DNA of 64,000 nt. Source: Bog-473 sp049513455 (GTDB taxonomy: Bacteria > Actinomycetota > Acidimicrobiia > Acidimicrobiales > RAAP-2). The translations under genes were made by a program, and so were the position numbers. Shown one piece after another: positions 25,611-34,550 of this stretch. The first letter of the stretch is position 1. The number at the start of each line of letters is the position of its first letter. The notes below the pieces were generated by a model, which was given only the letters and a program-made list of their open reading frames with translations, was not told the DNA's origin and ran no database searches. Where the stretch lies: contig JBEKWB010000009.1 of the NCBI GenBank assembly GCA_049513455.1, positions 42,498-106,497 on the forward strand, in the 5' to 3' direction.

Positions 25611-26543
25611 TCACGACGCCGGGCGTAGCAGACCCTCCTGCATGGCGCTGGCGACGAGCCGGCCGTCGGCGTCACGGATCGCGCCGCGCACCAGCCCCCG
25701 AAGGCCGGAGATGGCCTGAGTCTCCTGGGTGTGGCGATGCCAGCGGTCCAGGCGGACGGGGCGGTGGAACCACAGCGAGTGGTCCAGGCTGAAGCAGGCG
25801 AACGACGTGAGCGCGGCGCGGTCCGGGTAGGCGCGCAAGACCATGTCCAGCAACAGGTAGTCGCTGGCATATGCGAGCAGGGCGGCATGCAAGAGAGGGT
25901 CGTCGCCCACTTGACGCGGCAGGCGCATCCAGTGGGTGCGGGGCCCCTGAGCGCTCGGGCCGCCCATGAAGTTCGGTGGTTCGTCCATACGGAGCTCGAG
26001 GGGAGGCGGTTGCTCGATCCAGCTGAGGCCGTACAGACGCTGCTCCGGGGAGAGGTCATGGACCCACTCCTGCAGGAGAGGTAGCCCATCCGGTCCCGGG
26101 TCGGATGGGGGCGCCTCGCTGAGCCCGGGCTCTGACGCGCCGGCGTGGAACGAAAGGATCGCAACGAGTAGCTGCCGCCTCCCCTGCATGACCGTCACGC
26201 GCCGGGTGGAGATCGAACGCCCGTCGCGTACCCGATCGACGAGCACATCGACCGGCTGACCTGGAATTCCGGCCTCCACGAAATACGCATGCAGCGAGTC
26301 GGGATCCTTGCCGAGCACCGTCGCGCTGGCGGCCAGAAGCGCCTGGGCGACTACCTGTCCACCGAAAACTCGGTCGAAGCGGTCCGACTCTCCCGGCGCC
26401 CTGAACCGATCTCCGCCCATCGGCTCGAGTGTGAGGGCCGCAAGAAGGCTGTCGAGGGCGGACAGGGTGGCGCGCTCGAGTGAACCGTCCCCTGCGTTCG
26501 GCGGCGTGGAGCGGCTGAAGGCATCAGGACTCACGGGGTACAT
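25611..26543 (-). CDS. tesB: Acyl-CoA thioesterase II (TesB-like)
   Basis: A 310-residue double-hotdog thioesterase that hydrolyses acyl-CoA to free acid and CoA. N-terminal hotdog: RVFGGQVVAQALLAA and HAYFVEAG. C-terminal hotdog: HAALLAYASDYLLLD and SLDHSLWFHRP, including the Asp-Gln/Ser type active-site region. The ATG at 26543 is preferred; a TTG four codons earlier is open. Length is normal (about 290-310). Confidence 0.92.
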   Translation of the reverse strand: MYPVSPDAFSRSTPPNAGDGSLERATLSALDSLLAALTLEPMGGDRFRAPGESDRFDRVFGGQVVAQALLAASATVLGKDPDSLHAYFVEAGIPGQPVDVLVDRVRDGRSISTRRVTVMQGRRQLLVAILSFHAGASEPGLSEAPPSDPGPDGLPLLQEWVHDLSPEQRLYGLSWIEQPPPLELRMDEPPNFMGGPSAQGPRTHWMRLPRQVGDDPLLHAALLAYASDYLLLDMVLRAYPDRAALTSFACFSLDHSLWFHRPVRLDRWHRHTQETQAISGLRGLVRGAIRDADGRLVASAMQEGLLRPAS

Positions 26544-26667
26544 GTGTAGCACCAACGACTGTCCGTCGAACCATGCGGCGTCAGAGGATCGTTCAATGCC
26601 ATGATCTATTCAGGAGAGCGGAGCGGCACCGCTGCGGGGTCTGCGCGTCATTCTGGAAGGGGGCACC

Positions 26668-29109
26668 GTGTGGAGTTGTCGCGCACTCGCCAGGTGCGGA
26701 ATCGCGCTCTTGTCGGCCTCCCTCTCGGCGGGGACGGCCCTGACGGTCGGGGCGCCCGCCGCTGGTGCATCGGGGGAAGGGAAGCTGCAAGGGAACGGCT
26801 CTGTGGACGAGGCGTGGGTGACCGGCGCAACACCTGGCGATTCGATCACGCTCCTGCGCAACGGTGCCCCGGTTGCCCAGTCCGCCAACCCCGGCACAGC
26901 CGACTCCCTAGGCGCGCTCATCATTCGGAACCTGGCCCCCGGGCACCATTACTCGTGGGACGACACCACCTCGGGCGACAGATCGGCTTCGTTCTCGGTG
27001 CTCCCCCCCGGGGCCAACCCACCGACCGACTCCGGGCTCTACACCAACCAGCCGATGCACGATGGCCTCAACTACATCACCATGCGCGACGGGATCAAGC
27101 TGGCCGCAACCGTCCGGTACCCCTATGGCCAGAGCTGCAGCGCAGCGTCCCCCTGTCCGACCGTGATCGAATACTCGGGATACGATACCGCCGGACCGAC
27201 GGACCCCATCCCGTCCCTCTTGGCCAAGGCGACCGGCACCACGTGCACCACATGCGGCGACCCGAATCTCCTGCCGGACTCCGCCACAGAGGTCGGCTCG
27301 GTGGTGGCCCGTTTCGCCGGCTTCGCCACGGTGAGCGTGCAGATGCGCGGGACGGGCTGCTCGGGGGGCGCCTACGACCTGTTGGGCTATCCCTCGGACT
27401 ACGACGCCTATGACGCGATTGAGATCGTGGCCCACCAGGACTGGGTGGCTCACCACAGAGTCGGGATGGTGGGCATCAGTTACTCGGGCCTGTCGCAGCT
27501 CCCGGCGGCGGGCACGGACCCTCCTGGCCTGGCTGCCATCGCCCCCATGAGCCCGACCGACGACCTCTTCTCGACGGGCTACCCGGGCGGGATCTTCAAC
27601 ATGGGGTTCGCGGCGAGCTGGATCGAAGCTCGGATAGACGATGCCAAGCCCGCGGCCGCATATGAGGGGGGAAGGATTGTGCCTTTGTCGTCGGCTCCCG
27701 TCTCGAACGTCGGCCAGCCGTGGACGTACTACGAGATCGACGCCGAGCGCCAGGACAGCGGGAACGCCTCTTCGGCCTGCCTGGCCAACCAGGTGCTCCA
27801 CGGGCAGTCCGAGAGCCTCAGCACCCTGGTCGGTCCCAAGTTGGTGGCACCCGGCACGGGCTCTGGAAGGGACCCTTCCTTGTTCGACCGCCGGTCGATG
27901 AGCCAGTGGGCCGGGCACATCACCGTCCCGGTGTTCATTGCCGGCGCGCTCGAAGACGACCAGACCGGACCGCAGTGGCCGGCGCTGCTCAATTCATTTC
28001 CCCACTCCACGCCGGTGTACGCCACCATCGTCAACGGTGGCCACATCGACTCGACCGACCCGCAGATCATGAGTCGCTGGCTCGAATTCCTGGACCTCTA
28101 CGTCGCCGACAAGGTGCCCAGCAATCCCGGGCCGCTGGCCGATACGGTCCTCGACGAGGCCGCCAGCCTCGCCTCCGGCACTGCAGCCCAGGCACCCTTG
28201 CCGGCCCTGCGGTTCACCGGGGCCACGACACTCACCGCGGCCCGGAAGGATTTCGCCAGCAACACGCCACGGGTCGAAGTCCTCTTCGACAGCGGTGCCG
28301 GCGCCGTTGGTCCCGGAGATCCACAGTCGACCTATGCGGACGGGTTCGAGGAGTGGCCACCGACCGGCAGTGTTCTCACGTACCACTTCACTACCGGTGG
28401 GTCGCTGACCACCACGGTACCTACGTCATCGGGGAGTGCATCGCTGATCCTCGACCCCACGGCGCGCCCATTGACCGACCTCCCGGCCGGGGATAGTCCG
28501 TGGGTCGCCGATCCGGCATGGGACTGGACGACCGTGCCGGCTCCCGACGGCATCGCGTTCTCGACCCCGCCGATGCGCAACGCCACGACGATCGTAGGCC
28601 CCGCCACTGTGGATCTGTGGGTCAAGTCGTCCGCCCCGGTCGAGGACTACCAGGTCACGGTCACCGAAGCGCGGCCTGCCACCTCTGAGGAGGAGTACAT
28701 CACCTCCGGTTTCCTCCGTAGTTCGAATCAGGTCGACCTCACCGACTCCACCCGCCTGTTCACCGATCCGTCGTACCTGGCAAAAGACGCCCGCACGCTC
28801 TCGCGACGGTCGTACACGCTCGTCAAGATTCCGGTCGACCCCATAGCCCATACCTTTCGGCCCGGGACGGAGCTCCGCATTGTGATCTCGGCGCCCGGTG
28901 GCGACCGGCCCTCGTGGGAGTTCGACACCCTCGACCACGATCAGTCCGCCACGGTCGGCATCGGCGGGATCGCCGCTTCGACGTTGGTGGTCAACGCAGT
29001 GGCCGGCGTGAAGAGCACTCCCATCCTGCCCCCATGTGGTTCGCTACGCGGCGAGCCGTGCCGGGTCCTGCGAACCGAGGGTAATCAGCGCCCGCCGTCC
29101 GTCGGCTGA
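26668..29109 (+). CDS. Secreted CocE/NonD-family (X-Pro dipeptidyl-peptidase-like) hydrolase
   Basis: An 813-residue exported serine hydrolase. Residues 1-35 form a signal peptide with a hydrophobic core (IALLSASLSAGTALTV) and a likely cleavage after APAAGA. The alpha/beta-hydrolase core has the nucleophile elbow GISYSGLS near residue 270, an acid in GALEDDQTG near 430 and His in NGGHIDS near 458. A C-terminal jelly-roll (PepX_C) runs from about 520. It hydrolyses peptides, esters or amides outside the membrane. The GTG start follows GGAAGGGGG. Monocistronic. Confidence 0.88.
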   Translation: MWSCRALARCGIALLSASLSAGTALTVGAPAAGASGEGKLQGNGSVDEAWVTGATPGDSITLLRNGAPVAQSANPGTADSLGALIIRNLAPGHHYSWDDTTSGDRSASFSVLPPGANPPTDSGLYTNQPMHDGLNYITMRDGIKLAATVRYPYGQSCSAASPCPTVIEYSGYDTAGPTDPIPSLLAKATGTTCTTCGDPNLLPDSATEVGSVVARFAGFATVSVQMRGTGCSGGAYDLLGYPSDYDAYDAIEIVAHQDWVAHHRVGMVGISYSGLSQLPAAGTDPPGLAAIAPMSPTDDLFSTGYPGGIFNMGFAASWIEARIDDAKPAAAYEGGRIVPLSSAPVSNVGQPWTYYEIDAERQDSGNASSACLANQVLHGQSESLSTLVGPKLVAPGTGSGRDPSLFDRRSMSQWAGHITVPVFIAGALEDDQTGPQWPALLNSFPHSTPVYATIVNGGHIDSTDPQIMSRWLEFLDLYVADKVPSNPGPLADTVLDEAASLASGTAAQAPLPALRFTGATTLTAARKDFASNTPRVEVLFDSGAGAVGPGDPQSTYADGFEEWPPTGSVLTYHFTTGGSLTTTVPTSSGSASLILDPTARPLTDLPAGDSPWVADPAWDWTTVPAPDGIAFSTPPMRNATTIVGPATVDLWVKSSAPVEDYQVTVTEARPATSEEEYITSGFLRSSNQVDLTDSTRLFTDPSYLAKDARTLSRRSYTLVKIPVDPIAHTFRPGTELRIVISAPGGDRPSWEFDTLDHDQSATVGIGGIAASTLVVNAVAGVKSTPILPPCGSLRGEPCRVLRTEGNQRPPSVG

Positions 29110-29180
29110 TCCCCTCGAAGGGAAGGGGAACGCTGACCCGTGACCCGTCATGCCACGTATGCTCCGTCCAGGCGATTCGA

Positions 29181-29285
29181 GTGAGGCGGCATGGTGGGTG
29201 GCGGCAGGCCGATGACCTTCGTGCGTTCGAGGACCTCCACGACGTCGTTCTGGTCGGGCACAGCATGAGCGGAGTCGTGGTTCAC
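29181..29285 (+). pseudogene. Remnant of an alpha/beta hydrolase
   Basis: The plus frame reads DDLRAFEDLHDVVLVGHSMS followed by GVVV, the nucleophile-elbow region of an esterase-type alpha/beta hydrolase (GHSMSG). Nothing before or after fits a full gene, though a +2 frame continues TEAV, as many homologues do, suggesting an old frameshift. Only about 35 codons survive in this 263-base gap. Confidence 0.5.
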
Positions 29286-29334
29286 CGAGGCCGTTCCCGC
29301 CCCGAGTCCGGCCGTACAGCGGTCATTCGCGCAG

Positions 29335-29359
29335 CGGAGCGACCCGGGATCGAACCGGG
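29335..29359 (-). repeat. tRNA 3'-half-like remnant (T-arm plus acceptor strand)
   Basis: On the minus strand CCCGG-TTCGATC-CCGGG is a perfect T-arm with the consensus T-loop. It is followed directly by TCGCTCC and a G in the discriminator position, the 3' side of an acceptor stem. The matching 5' acceptor strand GGAGCGA and a D-arm are absent where a complete tRNA would need them; that space is the 3' end of the phosphatase gene. A leftover integration-site fragment is possible; so is a chance terminator-like hairpin. Confidence 0.42.
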
Positions 29360-29372
29360 GAGAGCCTTGCAT

Positions 29373-31547
29373 TCAGGTAGGCGGGAACGACCACATGGCT
29401 ACCAAAATGGCGAGGTCGTCGTCGCGCGCTCCCGAGACTGTCAGCTCTTTCAAGATTGAATCGGCCATTGCCTCAGGGTCCTGGGAATGACTCTGCTCCA
29501 ACAACGAGGTGAGTGTGCGTATACGTCCGTCCGCTCCGCTCCTCCCTTCGTCAATGAGCCCGTCGGTGAAAAACACCAAGCTTCCGACCGGCGGCAGCAC
29601 GTGCCGCTCTAAGAAGAAATCGCCACCCCCCACACCCAGCGGTCGGCTGGGAGGAACTGTCAGGGGAGCGGCCGGACTTCCCTCGTGGGCCAGGTAGGGC
29701 AGTGGGTGACCGGCCGAGGCCACGTCGATCGTGTGCGCCTCGATATCAAGGACCGCCAGACACGTGGTCGCCAGTCGGGCGTGGGATTGCTCGATCGCAT
29801 AGTGATCGACGAGTCGGAGAACCTCCGCGGGATCCTGCGTGATCAACAGGTACGCACGAATCGCGCTACGAAGTCCTCCCATCACCATCGCTGCCGTCAT
29901 ATCGTGTCCCTGGACATCGCCGATGGCGAGAGCCATCCGATGCCCGTCGAGCCGCACGACGTCGTAAAAGTCTCCCCCCACCTCGGCCACCGCACTGGCG
30001 GCCACGTAGCGTGCGGCGATCCGGACCCCCGGCAGCTCACCCAAATGGCCCGGTAACAAGCTGTGCTGAAGGAGATGGGAGATCGTCGACTGCTCTTCAT
30101 ATGCCCGCGCTCGTTCGATGACCGATGCGACCTGGGACGCCAGCGATTCGGCCAAGCTCAACTCCTCCTGGCCGAACTGACGGCCCGAACCGGCGGCGAT
30201 CACTGTCAGTGCACCAATCGCCTTACCCTCCGTCAACAGCGGTACGGAAACGTAGGACTCGAAGCTGAGCGTTCGTGTCAGCCTCAGGTGCTGATCGCCC
30301 TGGGTCGTGCTCCGCATGAATTCATCGCCCATTTCAGTGGACCACTGCGACTGTCCCGTCCGCACGGCACGTGCCGCCGGATGGGAGCCGTCAGGGTCAG
30401 GGCTGTATCTCATCAGCTCATCGGTCTCGGCCTGGTGCGCGGGATCGGCGTGCACCGCGGCGAGCCGTTCCAACCCGCCGGTCGGGCTCACCACGTCGAC
30501 GAGACAGATATCGCCCAGCGTCGGCAGGGCCACCGTCGCCAGGCGTATCACCGAGTCCCGGAAGTCGCGCGCACCAGCCAGTGCCCGATTCGCTCGCAAG
30601 AGGAACTCCTGGTGTCGCTGTGACTGCTCCAGGCGATCGATCAACTCGGACTTCTGTGATTCGAGTTCGAGGCGCTCGATGAACTCGCCAAGTTTGGCGC
30701 CGACGTCTGCGACGGCCGTATTGAGCGGCTCGTCCGGGTGACGAGGGAATTTCGTGAAGAGCTCGATCACGCCGGAGAGGCGTTCGCGGGTCCGGAGGGG
30801 GAACACGAACGCAGTATGCAGACCATCGGCAACGATTGCCTCGTGACGCGCGGACGGCGCGGTCAGCGACAAGTCCAAGTGCCAGACGGGCTCGCCAGAG
30901 CGCACGACCGAACCGGCCAGATCCTCGCCGGCCCGGACCGTCAAGCCGGTCGAAGCAGCCACCATGGCCTGGCAGGTGTCGGTCTCGCACCAGACGTAGT
31001 CACAGTGCAAGAGCCCGGAGTCCTCATCCCACCGCCAGGCGGTCGCCAGTTCGAAGTCCATGCTGCGCGCGACAATCGAGAGAAGCTCGGGAACGATCGC
31101 TGCTGTCGTCCCCGATGCACCGGCGAGAAAGGCAACGAGCTCGTCGGATACCCGCTGGTAGCGATCGATGTCAATCCGGTCGCTCACGTCCCACAGAACG
31201 GCAACCAACAAACGCGGGCCCGTATCGGGTACGACCATGAATACGCCAAGGTCGACCGGTGCTTCTGACCCATCGGCACACTGCAGCACCACTCGACTGG
31301 GTGCGTAATTTGCTCTCGGGGGGTTTGATCCGATGAGCCGGTTGAAAGCGGTCAAGTATGTCGAGCGGAACCGCTCGGGCACCATGTCGACGACCGGCTC
31401 GCCGAAGAGACGGTCCACTCGCCATCCCAGGAGTTCTTGGGTGGCGTAGTTGGCATAGAGAACGCGGCCCTGATCATCCACGATGATGACCGCGTTGAGA
31501 AGGCTGTCGATGATCCGAGGAGAGAAAGGTCCCCCCGTTTCCGTCAA
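29373..31547 (-). CDS. PAS-GAF-GAF-SpoIIE serine phosphatase
   Basis: A 724-residue PP2C-type phosphatase, probably controlling an anti-sigma-factor antagonist. Domains: PAS (about 10-130, with LLNAVIIVDDQGRVLYAN), first GAF (about 145-300), second GAF (about 335-500), SpoIIE phosphatase (about 530-722). Metal-binding Asp residues are visible in VGGDFYDV, IGDVQGHD, FFTDGLID and the closing DDDLAIL. No membrane segment, so cytosolic. The start is TTG with GAGGAGG six bases upstream. No RsbV/RsbW partner is adjacent. Confidence 0.92.
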   Translation of the reverse strand: MTETGGPFSPRIIDSLLNAVIIVDDQGRVLYANYATQELLGWRVDRLFGEPVVDMVPERFRSTYLTAFNRLIGSNPPRANYAPSRVVLQCADGSEAPVDLGVFMVVPDTGPRLLVAVLWDVSDRIDIDRYQRVSDELVAFLAGASGTTAAIVPELLSIVARSMDFELATAWRWDEDSGLLHCDYVWCETDTCQAMVAASTGLTVRAGEDLAGSVVRSGEPVWHLDLSLTAPSARHEAIVADGLHTAFVFPLRTRERLSGVIELFTKFPRHPDEPLNTAVADVGAKLGEFIERLELESQKSELIDRLEQSQRHQEFLLRANRALAGARDFRDSVIRLATVALPTLGDICLVDVVSPTGGLERLAAVHADPAHQAETDELMRYSPDPDGSHPAARAVRTGQSQWSTEMGDEFMRSTTQGDQHLRLTRTLSFESYVSVPLLTEGKAIGALTVIAAGSGRQFGQEELSLAESLASQVASVIERARAYEEQSTISHLLQHSLLPGHLGELPGVRIAARYVAASAVAEVGGDFYDVVRLDGHRMALAIGDVQGHDMTAAMVMGGLRSAIRAYLLITQDPAEVLRLVDHYAIEQSHARLATTCLAVLDIEAHTIDVASAGHPLPYLAHEGSPAAPLTVPPSRPLGVGGGDFFLERHVLPPVGSLVFFTDGLIDEGRSGADGRIRTLTSLLEQSHSQDPEAMADSILKELTVSGARDDDLAILVAMWSFPPT

Positions 31548-31656
31548 GACAAGCCTCCTCTACACCTGAACCAACCGTCGTCCCCTGTGCTCAACCAGCG
31601 TATATCACCCCCAAGTCGGTCTGCCCCGTTCCCGGCAGGGAGAATAGTGCCAATGC

Positions 31657-32550
31657 TCATTGAGCAGCACGTTCGATGGCCTCGGGAATCTTGAAGACGC
31701 GCAGGGCGTTCTCCCGGAGAAACTTCGGCCAGACGTTGTCCTTGAAGGGCACGTTCGGTAACTCCCCGAACTGTCGCTCGTAGGTCAGCCCCGCGGGGTA
31801 ACCGCAGTACATGACCTTGTCGGCACCACGCGTATTGGCGTAGTCGATGATGTCCTTCGGATAGTGCTTGGGGGCGAACGCGCTGGTCATGTAATGGAGG
31901 CCGGGCCACTTGAGCATGAGCTTCACGGCCAGCGCCGTCCACGGTTCGGTCCCGTGCATCATGACCAGGCGCAGCTCCGGGAAGTCGTAGCAGACCTCGT
32001 CGACTCGTTCGGCGTGTTGGGGCCAGCTCGGCATACGGGGACCGACGATCCCGACGTTTACCTGCATGGCGATGTCGAGTTCGACGCACTTCGAATAGAT
32101 CGGGTAGAGCTTCTTGTCGTCGATGCCAGCCTGGGGTGTCAGCCCGGACGGAAAGCACATGGCGCCGACGATGTCATGCTCAGCCTTGGCCGCCTCCATC
32201 TTTCGGAGGGCGTCGACCCCTTCGTGCGGGTTCACCGACATCTGCAGAACGATGCGGTCGGGATGCCGCCCCTTCGCCTCGATCCCGACCGGGGTCAGTC
32301 CGGCCACCCCGATGTCCACCCCGAAGGCATCCATTTTCGCCAGCGTCCACGCGATCACATCGGTACCCTCGGGCACCAGATCGGGCACGCCCTTGAACAT
32401 GTACTCCGCGGGAAACTCCATCTCCTCCAGGCTCTCGCGGTCCTTGAGATTCGCCCGGAAGAACGCGTAGGTCGCCTTCTTCTCCGCCACGCTGCTATGG
32501 GGGAACCCGGTCCCGAGATCGATGACTCCAATTCCGGTCGGCATGCTCAT
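31657..32550 (-). CDS. Amidohydrolase-2 (ACMSD-like) family protein
   Basis: A 297-residue TIM-barrel amidohydrolase of the aminocarboxymuconate-semialdehyde-decarboxylase-like group, which includes decarboxylases and C-C hydrolases of CoA or aromatic intermediates. It begins VIDLGTGFPHSS, so the usual N-terminal DxHxH metal motif is not present. LVMMHGTEPW and VMYCGYPAG (where many homologues have FGSDYP) follow. The start after AAGGAG at 32550 is clear. It ends a six-gene minus-strand run headed by the CoA ligase at 38225. Confidence 0.8.
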   Translation of the reverse strand: MSMPTGIGVIDLGTGFPHSSVAEKKATYAFFRANLKDRESLEEMEFPAEYMFKGVPDLVPEGTDVIAWTLAKMDAFGVDIGVAGLTPVGIEAKGRHPDRIVLQMSVNPHEGVDALRKMEAAKAEHDIVGAMCFPSGLTPQAGIDDKKLYPIYSKCVELDIAMQVNVGIVGPRMPSWPQHAERVDEVCYDFPELRLVMMHGTEPWTALAVKLMLKWPGLHYMTSAFAPKHYPKDIIDYANTRGADKVMYCGYPAGLTYERQFGELPNVPFKDNVWPKFLRENALRVFKIPEAIERAAQ

Positions 32551-32626
32551 CGTCCATCTCCTTGATCGGGGCCTTCCGTGGAGGGTAGCCAGTTCGGTGC
32601 TCGGATGCCGCCTGTGATCCTCACGA

Positions 32627-33628
32627 TCAGCGCACGACCACGAAGTTGGTGGGGTCGACGTCACTACCCGGTGGGACGACGTGATCGATTGCCGCCAGCG
32701 TGTCAGCGGACAGCGCGATGTCCGCACACATGAGCAACTGGTCGAGCTGCTCCGGCGTGCGCGGCCCGATGAGCACGGAGGTGACCGCCGGATGGGCCGT
32801 GACGAATCCCACCGCCAGTTGGGGAAGCGTGAGCCCAGCGTCATCGGCGATCGACCTGAGCCCGGCGACGACGTCGAACTTCCGATCGACCTCCGGCCGG
32901 GACCGGTCCCACCACGTGCGGGAGTAGAACTCTCGCCCGGCGCGGCTCTCGGGCGGTGGCGGTGCGTCGCGACGATACTTGTCCGCCAGCCATCCCCCAT
33001 TGAGCGGGCCGTAGACGATCACGCCGATGCTGTGCCGGCTGCACGTCGGCAGCACATCGTCTTCCGACGCACGGGCGAGCAGGGAGTAGTGCGCCTGCTC
33101 CGCCACCGGTCGCGTACAGCGCTGTTCGCGCGCGGCCCATTGGCACTCGACGAGCTGTGAACCACTTGCGCCAGAGGTTCCCACGTAGAGGACTTTTCCC
33201 TGACGGACCAGATCCTCGAGAGCCATGAGAGATTCGTCAATGTCCGTATCCGGATCGAGCCGATGGAGGTAGAAGAGGTCGATGTACTCGGTTTGAAGGC
33301 GCTGCAGGGACGCTTCGGCGGCCCGCCTGACCCATCGCCGTGACCCACCGCGTTCGTTGACATCGGGCCCGCGGGGGAAGAAGCACTTGGTGGCGAGCAC
33401 GACGTCGTCGCGGCGTCGTCCCGCGATGGCCGCCCCGACAATGCGCTCGGATTCACCCATCCCGTAACCGTCCGCGGTGTCGATGTGATTGATACCGGCG
33501 TCGAGCGACCGGTGGATCATCTCCGTGCACTCCTCGACGTTCTCGTTGGCGCCGCGCCCGAACATCATGGTGCCGAGGCTGAGGGTGCCGATGTGGACTC
33601 CGGTGCGGGCCAGGAGTCGATGCTTCAT
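32627..33628 (-). CDS. Aldo/keto reductase
   Basis: A 333-residue NADPH-dependent reductase of the AKR superfamily. The catalytic tetrad is visible: Asp in INHIDTADGYG, Tyr in the same segment, Lys in LATKCFF and His in FYLHRLDP. C-terminal GPRTPEQLDQ binds the cofactor phosphate. The ATG at 33628 lies seven bases from the end of the preceding hydratase gene, and GGGG precedes it. Probably reduces an aldehyde or ketone intermediate of the operon. Confidence 0.92.
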   Translation of the reverse strand: MKHRLLARTGVHIGTLSLGTMMFGRGANENVEECTEMIHRSLDAGINHIDTADGYGMGESERIVGAAIAGRRRDDVVLATKCFFPRGPDVNERGGSRRWVRRAAEASLQRLQTEYIDLFYLHRLDPDTDIDESLMALEDLVRQGKVLYVGTSGASGSQLVECQWAAREQRCTRPVAEQAHYSLLARASEDDVLPTCSRHSIGVIVYGPLNGGWLADKYRRDAPPPPESRAGREFYSRTWWDRSRPEVDRKFDVVAGLRSIADDAGLTLPQLAVGFVTAHPAVTSVLIGPRTPEQLDQLLMCADIALSADTLAAIDHVVPPGSDVDPTNFVVVR

Positions 33629-33635
33629 GTCGTCA

Positions 33636-34436
33636 CTACCCCGACCGACCATTTCCCTCGCGGCTCTTTGCCAGGTAGCCGTCTATATTGGCCCGCAGCT
33701 CCGGCGACGTGAACGAGCGGTCTTCCGCGCTGAGAGCAAAATCGAGTGTTGCCAACACCGCCCGCTCAAGATGCAGGTTGAGGATTCTCTTCGTGTCCTC
33801 GACGGCCCGGCGGGGCAGTCTCGAGATACGGTGCGCGCACGCCAGGGCTTGATCCATTAGCTCGTCATCGGGGCAGACGTGGTTCGCCAGGCCGATTTCC
33901 GCTGCTCGGAGGGCTGAAATCCGGTCACCGGTCAGCGCGTACTCCTTGGCCAGCTGCAGGCTGACCATGAGCGGCCAGCTCACCGGGCCGCCATCTGCCG
34001 CGACCAGGCCCACCGCCACGTGCGGATCTGCCAGGTGGGCGCTTTCGGCCATGAACACGATGTCGGAAAGGGCAACGAGACTGCAGCCCAACCCCACTGC
34101 CGGTCCATTCACGGCGGCCACAATGGGCACCCGGCATGCGACCATGGCGGTGACGATCTGCCGGCCGTCGGCCAACGACTCCTTCCGCCGCCCCGCATCA
34201 CGGGCAAGCTCGTCCAGGTAGGTGAAGTCACCGCCGGCGGAGAACGCCCGGCCGTTTCCGGTCAGCACGACGGCGCGAGCCTCGTCGTCCGCATCGATCT
34301 GCGGGAACACTGCGGCCAGTCCCTTGTGAAGCTCGTGGTTCGCCGCATTGAGATGGTCGGGCCGATTCAAACGGACGATCCGGACCGGGCCATCGCCGAC
34401 GACTTCGAGTTCGTCGGGCAGATCGTAGGTCGTCAT
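33636..34436 (-). CDS. Enoyl-CoA hydratase/isomerase family protein
   Basis: A 266-residue crotonase-fold protein: RIVRLNRPDHLNAAN, the oxyanion segment AFSAGGDFTYL near residue 65, and NGPAVGLGCSLVALSDI near 110. In the second catalytic region the canonical Glu positions are replaced by neutral residues (SLVALSD and VGLVAADGG), so it may be an isomerase, thioesterase or hydrolase-type crotonase rather than a hydratase. It lies between an acyl-CoA dehydrogenase and the aldo/keto reductase in the same operon. Confidence 0.88.
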   Translation of the reverse strand: MTTYDLPDELEVVGDGPVRIVRLNRPDHLNAANHELHKGLAAVFPQIDADDEARAVVLTGNGRAFSAGGDFTYLDELARDAGRRKESLADGRQIVTAMVACRVPIVAAVNGPAVGLGCSLVALSDIVFMAESAHLADPHVAVGLVAADGGPVSWPLMVSLQLAKEYALTGDRISALRAAEIGLANHVCPDDELMDQALACAHRISRLPRRAVEDTKRILNLHLERAVLATLDFALSAEDRSFTSPELRANIDGYLAKSREGNGRSG

Positions 34437-34550
34437 CGGCTCACTTTGCGCACGCTCGTCTGCCTTCCCACACCATCTCGAACGGGGGACGATAGCACTC
34501 ATATTCGAAATTCGAAGTGGTATCGCCGGCCATCGGGCTCCCGTACGCGC

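Noticed and set aside
29320..29420. A complete tRNA gene on the minus strand
   Set aside because: No 5' acceptor strand, D-arm or pairing anticodon stem at the required distance; the space is coding for the phosphatase C-terminus.
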